Shown here piece after piece: positions 8,316 through 15,793 of a stretch of DNA of 32,871 bases. The notes under the pieces were generated by a model, which was given only the letters and a program-made list of their open reading frames with translations, ran no database searches and was not told the DNA's origin. Within the stretch, counting starts at the first letter, position 1. Every line of letters starts with the position of its first letter. Made by a program: the position numbers and the translations under genes. The DNA is from Bacteroidota bacterium (GTDB taxonomy: Bacteria > Bacteroidota > Bacteroidia > Chitinophagales > Saprospiraceae). The stretch spans positions 1 through 32,871 of the forward strand of contig PZPC01000059.1 of the NCBI GenBank assembly GCA_003045895.1. Reading direction: 5' to 3'.

Positions 8316-9068
8316 ATGATACTAAGAAGCGAAAACCTGGTAAAAACCTACGGCCGCCGCACGGTGGTCAAGCAAGTCTCGCTGGAAGTACATCAGGGTG
8401 AGATCGTGGGCTTGCTGGGCCCCAATGGCGCTGGCAAAACCACTACTTTTTACATGATGGTGGGCTTCATCAAACCCAATGAAGGGAACGTCTACCTCGA
8501 CGACGAAGACATCACCAACCTGCCCATGTACCAGCGGGCACGCCGGGGCATCGGCTATTTGCCCCAGGAACCTTCCGTCTTTCGCAAGCTGAGCGTAGAA
8601 GACAACATCAAGGCGGTATTGGAAATGACCACCCTGAGCAAAGCGGACCAACGGGACAGCCTGGAGTCCCTGATCCAGGAATTTCGGCTCGAAAAGGTGC
8701 GGAAATCACCTGGCGACACCCTCTCTGGTGGTGAACGCCGCCGGACGGAAATTGCCCGGGCCCTGGCTACCAGCCCCAACTTCATCCTCCTCGACGAACC
8801 CTTCGCCGGTATTGACCCCATTGCGGTTGAAGATATCCAGTACATTGTGGCCAAGTTAAAAACCAAGCACATTGGTATCCTCATCACGGACCACAACGTG
8901 CAGGAAACGCTTTCGATCACCGACCGCGCCTACCTCATGTTCGAGGGAGGTATCCTCAAGGCCGGTACCGCCGAAGAACTCGCTGCCGATGAGGTGGTGC
9001 GCAAAGTTTACCTGGGCAAGCATTTTGAATTGCGGCGAAAAATTATTGATGTAAACGACAGGGAATGA
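8316..9068 (+). CDS. lptB: LPS export ABC transporter ATP-binding protein LptB
   Basis: 250 residues, the usual LptB length. Walker [10 protein letters not shown] (35-43), Q-loop '[18 protein letters not shown]' (81-98, the Q-E-x-S-[VI]-F-R-x-L-[ST]-V-x-[DE]-N block typical of LptB), ABC signature LSGGE (136-140) with '[10 protein letters not shown]', Walker [13 protein letters not shown] (156-167) and H-loop His193. LptB is the cytoplasmic ATPase of LptB2FG, which extracts LPS from the inner membrane for delivery over the Lpt bridge. lptF/G are not in the window. The stop codon overlaps the ATG of the next lipoprotein gene (ATGA), implying translational coupling. Confidence 0.95.
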   Translation: MILRSENLVKTYGRRTVVKQVSLEVHQGEIVGLLGPNGAGKTTTFYMMVGFIKPNEGNVYLDDEDITNLPMYQRARRGIGYLPQEPSVFRKLSVEDNIKAVLEMTTLSKADQRDSLESLIQEFRLEKVRKSPGDTLSGGERRRTEIARALATSPNFILLDEPFAGIDPIAVEDIQYIVAKLKTKHIGILITDHNVQETLSITDRAYLMFEGGILKAGTAEELAADEVVRKVYLGKHFELRRKIIDVNDRE

Positions 9069-9337
9069 GTAGGTGGATGATCCTCATCAGCGCGGCGCTG
9101 TTGGCGCTGCTCATGACTGCCTGCGGGGGTAAACCGGTGGAGGTGAGCCTGCGGCTGACCCCCAAGGAACGGGGGCAGATAGATACGCTTTATACCGCCC
9201 AACTGGATAGCTTGCGCCCCTTGTGGGACAGTCTGTGTGAAGCACGCTACGAAACCGATCTCCGGCGGGCAATAGACAGTATCGTTACCCAAAGAACGGA
9301 AGAGGAAATCCGCCTGCGGTCACGGCTGCACAAATAA
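9065..9337 (+). CDS. Small lipoprotein A, paralogue of its neighbour
   Basis: 90 residues. The signal peptide ends in a lipobox (LMTAC, lipidated Cys20), followed by GGK and then a charged, probably helical mature part of about 70 residues. It overlaps the lptB stop by 4 bp. It aligns without gaps to the next gene product at an offset of 8 residues: I39/I31, L48-region, D55/D47, C58/C50, R61/R53, DSI 71-73/63-65 and R77/R69 coincide. The retained second cysteine could form a disulfide between the two proteins. No family is recognised. Coupling to lptB hints at an envelope or LPS-export accessory role, which is inference. Confidence 0.75.
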   Translation: MSRWMILISAALLALLMTACGGKPVEVSLRLTPKERGQIDTLYTAQLDSLRPLWDSLCEARYETDLRRAIDSIVTQRTEEEIRLRSRLHK

Positions 9338-9343
9338 AATATT

Positions 9344-9676
9344 ATGCGGTCAATTGCGCTATTTTCTTTACTGCTTGTGTGCCTCGGCAGCCTCGGTTGC
9401 GAGAGCGCCAACTACGTGGACGCAGACGCCGTCATTGCCGAAAAGGTGGAAGAACGGCTCACCGAATTCAAACGCATCATCGATCAGCGCTGCCAGGATC
9501 GCATCCTGGACACCGCCGGAAAAATTGCCGACTCCATCATTATGGAGCGCGCACGCCTGTACAAGGATACCCTCGATCGGCCGCTAAAACCCCTCCGCCC
9601 CGACAAACCGGAACTCCTGGCACTGCCCGACAGCTTGCCACTGGCTCCTTTGTTTCGGAAGGATAGTTTGGAATAG
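9344..9676 (+). CDS. Small lipoprotein B, paralogue of its neighbour
   Basis: 110 residues. Signal peptide with lipobox LGSLGC (Cys19), then a charged helical segment (30-78) carrying the same D-x2-C-x2-R and DSI-x3-R pattern as the preceding lipoprotein, then a Pro/Leu-rich tail (80-110) that the neighbour lacks. It starts 6 bp after the previous stop and so belongs to the lptB operon. The product is probably tethered to the outer or inner membrane facing the periplasm. No known family is recognised. The helical part could be coiled-coil, allowing homo- or heterodimers. Confidence 0.75.
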   Translation: MRSIALFSLLLVCLGSLGCESANYVDADAVIAEKVEERLTEFKRIIDQRCQDRILDTAGKIADSIIMERARLYKDTLDRPLKPLRPDKPELLALPDSLPLAPLFRKDSLE

Positions 9677-9680
9677 AGAG

Positions 9681-9880
9681 GTAGAGAGGTGGAAAGGTGT
9701 AAAAGGGTAAACGTGTAAAAGGGTAAAAGTTTTCGAGTCAGAATTATCCCCCTTTACACCCACCCAACCTTTACACTTTTACACCTACCCTTCACACCTA
9801 CCCAACCTTTACACTTTTCCACCCACCTTTTACACCTACCCAACCTTTACACTTTTCCACCTACCTTTTACACCTCCTTT
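9681..9880. repeat. 38-bp tandem repeat array with an inverted partial copy
   Basis: Starting at 9756, 9794 and 9832 are three 38-bp units, followed by a partial unit from 9870. Each begins ACACC(C/T)ACCCAACCTTTAC and continues ACTTTTmCACC. Units 2 and 3 differ at a single position, while unit 1 diverges more in its last 13 bases. The segment 9681-9730 (rich in GGTGTAAAAGGGTAAA) resembles the same unit in reverse complement, so the region can fold into a large imperfect stem. It fills the space between two convergent genes and has no spacers, so it is not CRISPR. It may act as a terminator or be a dispersed intergenic repeat family. Confidence 0.75.
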
Positions 9881-10245
9881 TAAAGTTCCCCAATCCGCAG
9901 CCCGGCCCAGATCGCCAGCAACCCCATGCTGATGCTCCCAAACAGGTACAAGCCCGCGGGCAGGTACTGTGCCTGCCGCAACATGAGCACCAATTCATTG
10001 GAGAAAGTAGAAAAAGTAGAAAACCCACCGCAAAAGCCGGTCATCAGCAGCAGCCGGAGTTCGGGGGAGAAGAACGGTTTCGTAGCCAGGGCAACGAGGA
10101 TACCCAGCAAGACACAACTGACCCCATTGGCAACCAGGGTAGCCCAGGGGTAGCCTTCGCCGCGGTTGAGCCAGAGCGCCAAACCAAATCGACAGAGGCT
10201 GCCTAAGCCACCACCCAGAAATACCATTAGATACGCCATCTTCAT
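9880..10245 (-). CDS. fluC: Fluoride efflux channel FluC/CrcB
   Basis: About 121 residues from the ATG at 10245 (in-frame starts at 10266 and 10239 are also possible; the family usually begins just before the first helix). Four predicted membrane helices. Family motifs: 'GGGLGSLCRFGLALWL', 'WATLVANGVSCVLLG' (the pore Asn) and 'TGFCGGFSTFSTFSNE' with the phenylalanine-box and Na-site region. FluC proteins form dual-topology dimers that expel fluoride passively. A single gene here suggests a homodimer. No fluoride riboswitch was found upstream. The 3' end abuts the 38-bp repeat array. Confidence 0.92.
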   Translation of the reverse strand: MKMAYLMVFLGGGLGSLCRFGLALWLNRGEGYPWATLVANGVSCVLLGILVALATKPFFSPELRLLLMTGFCGGFSTFSTFSNELVLMLRQAQYLPAGLYLFGSISMGLLAIWAGLRIGEL

Positions 10246-10297
10246 TTGAATTAAGTGTCGGAACAAACAGCAAACCGATTCCTGGATTGCAGTCCAA

Positions 10298-11356
10298 CTA
10301 ATTGGCTCTGCGCAATTGTTTTACCCGTTCGTGCAGGTAAAGCGTAAAAGTACTGATCAGAGCCAGCTCCAGCAAGATGAGCAGGTGCATATTCAGCTTG
10401 TCTTGAAAAAAAAAGACCAGGGAAATGATGATCATATTAACCATCACCAGGGTAGCCGTTGCTTCCATATGTGATTTCCCCCCGTCGATCAGCAGGTGGT
10501 GAATATGCCGGCGATCAGCAATAAAGGGAGACCCTCCGCGAATAGCCCGCGTAAGAAATACCCGAATGGTATCGTACAAAGGTATGATGAGGATGCCAAT
10601 AGCGACCACCGGGCCACCCGTCATTCGGAAGGGATTCAGCGGTGGCAGATCCGCATTGATGGTAATGAAGCGGACCGTCAAAATTGCCGTTATTAACCCC
10701 AACACCAGGGAGCCCGTATCGCCCATAAAAATCTTGGCAGGCGTGAAATTAAACTTTAAAAAAGCCACCGTAGCGCCCAACGTAGCAAACGCGATGGTGG
10801 CCAATTCGTCGTTACCGGTCACAAAAAACCAGGTGCCCAGGGTGACCATAATCAAACACACAATACTTCCGGCCAGGCCATTGATCCCGTCGATCAGGTT
10901 AAACGAATTGGTAATAACCAGGATGGTGAAGATCGACAACACCAATACCACGGGTTCTGGTAGCGACTGGTGAATCCCCATAAACCCGTAAAAGCTGTCG
11001 AGACGAATGTCTGATTTGATCACTAAAATGGCCGCAGCCATGACCTGTCCTACGATTTTCTTGGTAGGTGAAATAGGCGAAATATCATCTTTGGCACCAA
11101 TCAAGAAAAGAATGATCAGCGCACAAAGAATGTACTGCAACTTTCCTGAAGTTCCAAAAGGCGTCCAGTAGACTATAGAAAAAATAGCGCCCGCAAAGAT
11201 CGCTATTCCGCCCAGCGAAGGGGTCTGTTCCTGGTGGGAACTACGCGCGATGGGCACGTCAAACAAATGCTTGGTACGGGCAATATGAATAATGGGCGGA
11301 ATAGCAAAATACGTGAGGGTAAACCCCGTAAGAAAGCTGAGAAAAAGCACTAGCAT
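10298..11356 (-). CDS. WecA/MraY-family phospho-sugar:polyprenyl-phosphate transferase
   Basis: 352 residues with about 10-11 membrane helices. Motifs of glycosyltransferase family 4 (PF00953): 'SLGGIAIFAG' (N-terminal), 'GAKDDISPISP' with the Asp pair, 'NSFNLIDGINGLAGS', 'FNFTPAKIFMGDTGSLVLG' and the C-terminal 'ADRRHIHHLL' (H-I-H-H typical of WecA/TagO rather than MraY). It should transfer a HexNAc-1-phosphate (probably GlcNAc-1-P) from UDP-sugar to undecaprenyl phosphate in the inner membrane, the first step of O-antigen or other surface glycan synthesis. No glycan cluster is adjacent. It is same-strand with fluC, 52 bp or more away. Confidence 0.9.
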   Translation of the reverse strand: MLVLFLSFLTGFTLTYFAIPPIIHIARTKHLFDVPIARSSHQEQTPSLGGIAIFAGAIFSIVYWTPFGTSGKLQYILCALIILFLIGAKDDISPISPTKKIVGQVMAAAILVIKSDIRLDSFYGFMGIHQSLPEPVVLVLSIFTILVITNSFNLIDGINGLAGSIVCLIMVTLGTWFFVTGNDELATIAFATLGATVAFLKFNFTPAKIFMGDTGSLVLGLITAILTVRFITINADLPPLNPFRMTGGPVVAIGILIIPLYDTIRVFLTRAIRGGSPFIADRRHIHHLLIDGGKSHMEATATLVMVNMIIISLVFFFQDKLNMHLLILLELALISTFTLYLHERVKQLRRAN

Positions 11357-11633
11357 TTCCGTTTGTTTTATTTTAGTGATGGAAAAACAGCTTACGCTCC
11401 CGGGAGTACGCGATGGTGCGCAGCTACCTGGCGTGGTAAATATACCCGAAAACTACGATAATAGCGGTGCAAAGGATGCTTAGTCTTGCCCGAACGCTAG
11501 CCAATGGCTACTTTTATACCTACTCCGCTTTTATATCTTTATCCTGCTCAGACTTCCGACCTCCGATTCCCCACTTCCCCCTTCGTCCCTTGCCGGCGAT
11601 TCCTTATCTTGCCCCCTAAACAGGCCCACCCGC

Positions 11634-14600
11634 ATGAACCAACAAGCCACAGCCTACCACGAAGCCTTTCAGCAGGTGTTGGACCAGCTCAATCCAGCCC
11701 AGCAGGAAGCCGTGGCCCATATTGAGGGGCCGGTGCTGGTGATCGCGGGGCCTGGTACCGGGAAGACCCACATCCTGGCTGCCCGCATTGGCCATATCCT
11801 GCTGGCTACCGACACGCCCGCCCAAAGTATCCTCTGCCTCACGTTCACCGACGCGGGTGTACGGGCGATGCGCCAACGGCTCCTCGAACTCATTGGTCCG
11901 GAAGCACACCGGGTACCTATTTATACCTTTCATTCCTTTTGTAATACCGTCATCCAAGACAACCTGGCCTACTTCGGTCGGCAGGGACTGGAGCCCATCA
12001 GTGAACTGGAGCAAATTGCGCTGAACCGCCGTTTGCTCGACCAACTCGACCCCCAAAATCCCTTGCGCCGGGGCAAGGTACAGCCCTACTTCTACGAAAA
12101 ACACCTCCGCGACCTGTTCCAGGTCATGAAAACAGAAGACTGGACGCCCAACTATCTCCAGCGCGCGATCCAGGTCTACCTCGACGAGTTGCCGCAGCGG
12201 CCGGAATTCCGGTACCAACGCAAGAGCGGTAATAACCGCGCCGGTGACGTGAAGGAAAACAGCATTTTATTGGCTACCCAACGCATGGAAACCCTGGCCG
12301 CTGCCGTTGCCCTTTTCCCCGCGTACGAACAGGAACTGGCGCGCATCAAGCGCTACGACTATGCCGACATGATCCTCTGGGTGCTGACTGCTTTCCAGGA
12401 AAACCTGCCCTTGCTGCGCAATTACCAGGAGCAATTCCTCTACTTTTTGGTCGATGAATACCAGGATACCAATGGTGCGCAGAACGAACTCCTGCGGTTG
12501 CTGACCTCCTTCTGGGACACGCCCAACCTGTTCATCGTAGGTGATGATGACCAATCGATTTTCGAATTCCAGGGCGCGCGGTTAAAAAACCTGGTCGATT
12601 ACTACGAGCAATACCAGGACCAGTTGAAAGTGGTGCTTTTGCAGCAAAATTACCGCTCTACCCAGGCGATCCTGGATGCTGCGCGCCGCTTGATTGGCCA
12701 CAATGAGCAACGAATCACCCTCAAATTGCACCACCTGGGCATTGAGAAAAACCTCCGGGCAGCGCTCCCTCAGCGCATCCATTCGAAGGTCGTACCTCGC
12801 CTGCGGGTTTACCCCAATCCGTTCCAGGAAGAAGTCGCCATTCTGCGGGAAATCCAGGCGCAACACGCCGCGGGCCTGGCCTGGAACGAGATGGCCGTCA
12901 TCTATGCCCGCCATCAGCAAGTGCAGTCGTTGCAGTTGATGCTCGACAAGCAAGGCATTCCCTACCAAACCCGCCGCAAAACCAACATCCTGGATGCCAT
13001 CCTCATCCGACAGTTGCGGGAAATGCTCCTCTACCTGCGCGATGAGCAACAGCGACCTTTTAGTGGTGACCACCGGCTCTTTAAAATACTACATTTTCGT
13101 TGTTTCCGGTTATTGCCCCTGGACCTGGCACAGTTGGCCGCCACGCTGGCACAGCTTCCCTATGCCGAGCGCGCTCCCTGGCGCTCCTGGCTCCAACAAC
13201 CCCAGCGCTGGCCAGCGGGTGTTACCCAGCCTGCGGCCATCGGGGAGGTGGGCCAATGGTGGGAGGCTACGCACGCCCTGGCTGCCAACAGTGGGCTGCC
13301 CGAACTGGTAGAACGGCTGCTGAACGGAAGTGGCTTGTTGCGTGCAGCCCTCCAGGCACCCGACCGCCTGTGGCAGGTGCAGCTGGCAAAAACTTTCCTG
13401 GACTTCGTCCGCGAGGAGGTCAGCCGCCAGCCGCGCCTCGGGCTGGCAGACCTCTTGCTCATCCTCGACCAGATGGACAGCAACCGCCTGACCCTGGCCA
13501 TGCGCAAAGACATTGAATTGGAAGATGGGGTGCAACTCGTGACCGCCCACGGCTCTAAAGGGCTGGAGTTTCATACGGTCTTCGTCCTCGACGCCACCCA
13601 GGAAAGTTGGGAGAAAAATGGCCGCCGCGGCAACCAGTTCGCCCTGCCAGACACCCTTACCCTCTCGGGCGAAACCTTTGTGGATGAAACCCGCCGCCGC
13701 CTGTTTTACGTGGCCATGACCCGCGCCAAAGAGCAACTCTTTATCTCGTATGCCCATACCAACGCCAAAGGCAAGGACCAACAAGCCTGTAGCTTCCTGG
13801 ATGAACTGACCGCTGGTACGAACTGGCCCCGGGAGGAAATACAATTGCCCACCGACATGCTGCTGGCTTACGAAGTGGAATTTCTGCAAAATACGACGCT
13901 GCCCCAGCTGCCCGCCATGGAGCGATCAGCCGTCCGCAAAATGCTGGAAAATTTCCAGCTTAGCCCCTCCTCCTGGTTGCGCTATCTTACCTGCCCGATC
14001 AGCTTTTTCTATGAGGTCGTCTTACAGGCTCCCCAAATTCAACGGGCCGCGGCTTCTTATGGCCAGGCCATGCACCACGCACTACAACGCTACTTCAACC
14101 AGCTGCTCACCCAGACAGAACGACAGTTTCCACCGGCTGCGGTGCTCGTGGAACTGTTTACGGAAGAAATGCTGCAGGCCAGAACCTACTTTAATAGCGC
14201 AGAATTTGCTGTCCGCCTGGAACAGGGCCAGCGCAACCTGCAGCGCTATTACGACCAGTTCCACTCCACCTGGACCACCCAGGTTCGCACCGAAATGTAT
14301 ATCCAGCAGGTGGAAGTAGCAGGTGTTCCTATCAAAGGCGTTATTGACCGGGTCGACCTGATGGACGAACGCACGGTACAGATTGTCGATTACAAAACCG
14401 GCAGCCACAACCCCACCCAATTGCGACCGCCAACCACTACTAACCCGCTGGGTGGCAATTACTGGCGGCAACTGGTATTCTACAAACTGCTGTGGGAAAA
14501 CAAGGGCGGCGAAAACCGATCCGTAAATACGGCAGCTATTTCTTACCTGGATATCAACAAGGAAGGCCTGCTAACGATGGAAAACCTGGATTTTTCACCG

Positions 14601-14774
14601 GAAGCCATCCGGCAGGTCACGGGCATGCTCAAGGACAGCTACGCTAAGATTATGGCCCAGGATTTTTATACCGGTTGTGGTGAGCCCGATTGTGAGTGGT
14701 GCCGCTTTGTGCAGGACGACCTCCAGCCGCCCACCTTCAGTAAGCCGGAAGTAGAGGCCGTGGACGACCTTTAG
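11634..14774 (+). CDS. UvrD-type DNA helicase fused to iron-sulfur PD-(D/E)XK nuclease
   Basis: 1046 residues. SF1A helicase motifs: Walker A GPGTGKT (39-45), Ia 'CLTFTDAGVRAMRQRL', II 'VDEYQDTN' (about 271-278), III 'GDDDQSIFEFQGA' (about 302-314), IV 'QNYRST', V 'LVTAHGSKGLEFHTVFV' (about 634-650) and VI 'RRLFYVAMTRAKEQLF'. The C-terminal domain (about 775-1030) is an AddB/Cas4/RecB-like nuclease: His814/815, Asp905 (GVIDRVD), Asp919 and Lys921 (DYKTG). Cys787 together with Cys1015, Cys1020 and Cys1023 (CGEPDCEWC) gives the pattern of a [4Fe-4S] cluster that pins the nuclease ends together. The enzyme probably unwinds and resects DNA ends in repair, combining AddA- and AddB-like activities in one chain. 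The gene stands alone, and no AddA/AddB partner is adjacent. Confidence 0.9.
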   Translation: MNQQATAYHEAFQQVLDQLNPAQQEAVAHIEGPVLVIAGPGTGKTHILAARIGHILLATDTPAQSILCLTFTDAGVRAMRQRLLELIGPEAHRVPIYTFHSFCNTVIQDNLAYFGRQGLEPISELEQIALNRRLLDQLDPQNPLRRGKVQPYFYEKHLRDLFQVMKTEDWTPNYLQRAIQVYLDELPQRPEFRYQRKSGNNRAGDVKENSILLATQRMETLAAAVALFPAYEQELARIKRYDYADMILWVLTAFQENLPLLRNYQEQFLYFLVDEYQDTNGAQNELLRLLTSFWDTPNLFIVGDDDQSIFEFQGARLKNLVDYYEQYQDQLKVVLLQQNYRSTQAILDAARRLIGHNEQRITLKLHHLGIEKNLRAALPQRIHSKVVPRLRVYPNPFQEEVAILREIQAQHAAGLAWNEMAVIYARHQQVQSLQLMLDKQGIPYQTRRKTNILDAILIRQLREMLLYLRDEQQRPFSGDHRLFKILHFRCFRLLPLDLAQLAATLAQLPYAERAPWRSWLQQPQRWPAGVTQPAAIGEVGQWWEATHALAANSGLPELVERLLNGSGLLRAALQAPDRLWQVQLAKTFLDFVREEVSRQPRLGLADLLLILDQMDSNRLTLAMRKDIELEDGVQLVTAHGSKGLEFHTVFVLDATQESWEKNGRRGNQFALPDTLTLSGETFVDETRRRLFYVAMTRAKEQLFISYAHTNAKGKDQQACSFLDELTAGTNWPREEIQLPTDMLLAYEVEFLQNTTLPQLPAMERSAVRKMLENFQLSPSSWLRYLTCPISFFYEVVLQAPQIQRAAASYGQAMHHALQRYFNQLLTQTERQFPPAAVLVELFTEEMLQARTYFNSAEFAVRLEQGQRNLQRYYDQFHSTWTTQVRTEMYIQQVEVAGVPIKGVIDRVDLMDERTVQIVDYKTGSHNPTQLRPPTTTNPLGGNYWRQLVFYKLLWENKGGENRSVNTAAISYLDINKEGLLTMENLDFSPEAIRQVTGMLKDSYAKIMAQDFYTGCGEPDCEWCRFVQDDLQPPTFSKPEVEAVDDL

Positions 14775-14813
14775 AACTGCGATATTAACAGGCAGGCAAG
14801 TTCCTAATTCACC

Positions 14814-15785
14814 CTATTCTACCTCATCAAGAAACTGAAAATGATGAATTGCGTCCAGGTCCAGCACGGTCTTACCATGCTGGGAAAAATACATGGGCAG
14901 GTAGCGGGCATTCCAACGAATTTCCCGGCAGGTATAAGAACTACTGACGTGCACCTTTTGGCCAAAAGATTCATCGTAACCTTCAATGAAAATGATAACC
15001 TCGGCCTGGTGGCTCGTAAAATCCCGCGGCTCCCAGCCCAAAATGGGGCTGTCGTCTTCGATGACGTGAACAATCGTCCAGTTGAGCGGTAGCAAGGTCA
15101 CCGTATCTCTTTCCAAAGGCAGGGTGTGAAAACGGCGGGTTTCCACCCCGGCACTATCCGTTTCTATCCAGGAGAGAATGACGCTTGCGCGAAGGTTGAT
15201 GATTTTGCTCTGCCGCAGATTGGCAATGCGAAATTGAAAACTCATGTTCCCGGTGTCCCGGTAAGGAGAAATAAGCGCGTCGTTGCTAAAGACCAGCTGT
15301 GCCTGCGCTTTGGAAAAACGGGCAAAAACCAGTCCGGTAGCCAGCGCCGTTGAAATCAGCCCGACGAGCGCATCGGCCGACGCCAGCAGGTTGGAGGCCA
15401 TGCCCACGGGATTGACGGCACCGTAACCAACGGTCGTGAACGTTTGGATACTAAAGAAGAAGGCTTCCGCCAGGTCTTCGCCAAAAGCTCCCGCAGACAT
15501 ACCAGCGAGGTTTTCCACACCAATGATTAGAAAACCAATGGCGAAAACAAAATTGACCAGCAAATAATAGATGACAATACAAAGAAAAAAGGCCGACCAG
15601 GACATCTCTACCAGGCTTTGGTAGGCGGTCCAAACTTGCTGCCCCTGGCGGACAATATTGTAAGTACCATCTTTGTTGATCAATCGATCGGCCGAATGGA
15701 CAATACGTGTACCAAAACCAGGATCTTCCAATTCCGGTTCATTTTTTGCTGTTCGACTTCCTTTAGGCCTCTTGGGCAGTTGCAT
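14814..15785 (-). CDS. Inward-rectifier-type (KirBac-like) potassium channel
   Basis: 323 residues. The N-terminal slide-helix region (about 30-58, 'INKDGTYNIVRQG') precedes membrane helix 1 (about 60-90), the pore helix and selectivity filter 'QTFTTVGYGAVNP' (TVGYG at about 116-120), and membrane helix 2 (about 128-155). A C-terminal immunoglobulin-like Kir cytoplasmic domain (160-310) follows, with 'LVFSNDALISPY', 'FRIANLRQSKIINLRASVIL' and 'ILGWEPRDF'. This matches prokaryotic KirBac channels in length and order. It should pass K+ across the inner membrane, gated by cytoplasmic domain movement. It starts 8 bp after the stop of the GH3 fusion gene, implying a shared transcript, although no functional link between the two is known. 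Confidence 0.93.
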   Translation of the reverse strand: MQLPKRPKGSRTAKNEPELEDPGFGTRIVHSADRLINKDGTYNIVRQGQQVWTAYQSLVEMSWSAFFLCIVIYYLLVNFVFAIGFLIIGVENLAGMSAGAFGEDLAEAFFFSIQTFTTVGYGAVNPVGMASNLLASADALVGLISTALATGLVFARFSKAQAQLVFSNDALISPYRDTGNMSFQFRIANLRQSKIINLRASVILSWIETDSAGVETRRFHTLPLERDTVTLLPLNWTIVHVIEDDSPILGWEPRDFTSHQAEVIIFIEGYDESFGQKVHVSSSYTCREIRWNARYLPMYFSQHGKTVLDLDAIHHFQFLDEVE

Positions 15786-15793
15786 GATCTTTC

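Noticed and set aside
9756-9880. Possible CRISPR array
   Set aside because: The 38-bp units abut directly with no unique spacers, there are only three full copies, and no cas gene is present. It is a plain tandem repeat.
10246-10297. Fluoride riboswitch upstream of fluC
   Set aside because: The short gap before fluC lacks the conserved crcB-motif stems and pseudoknot sequences.
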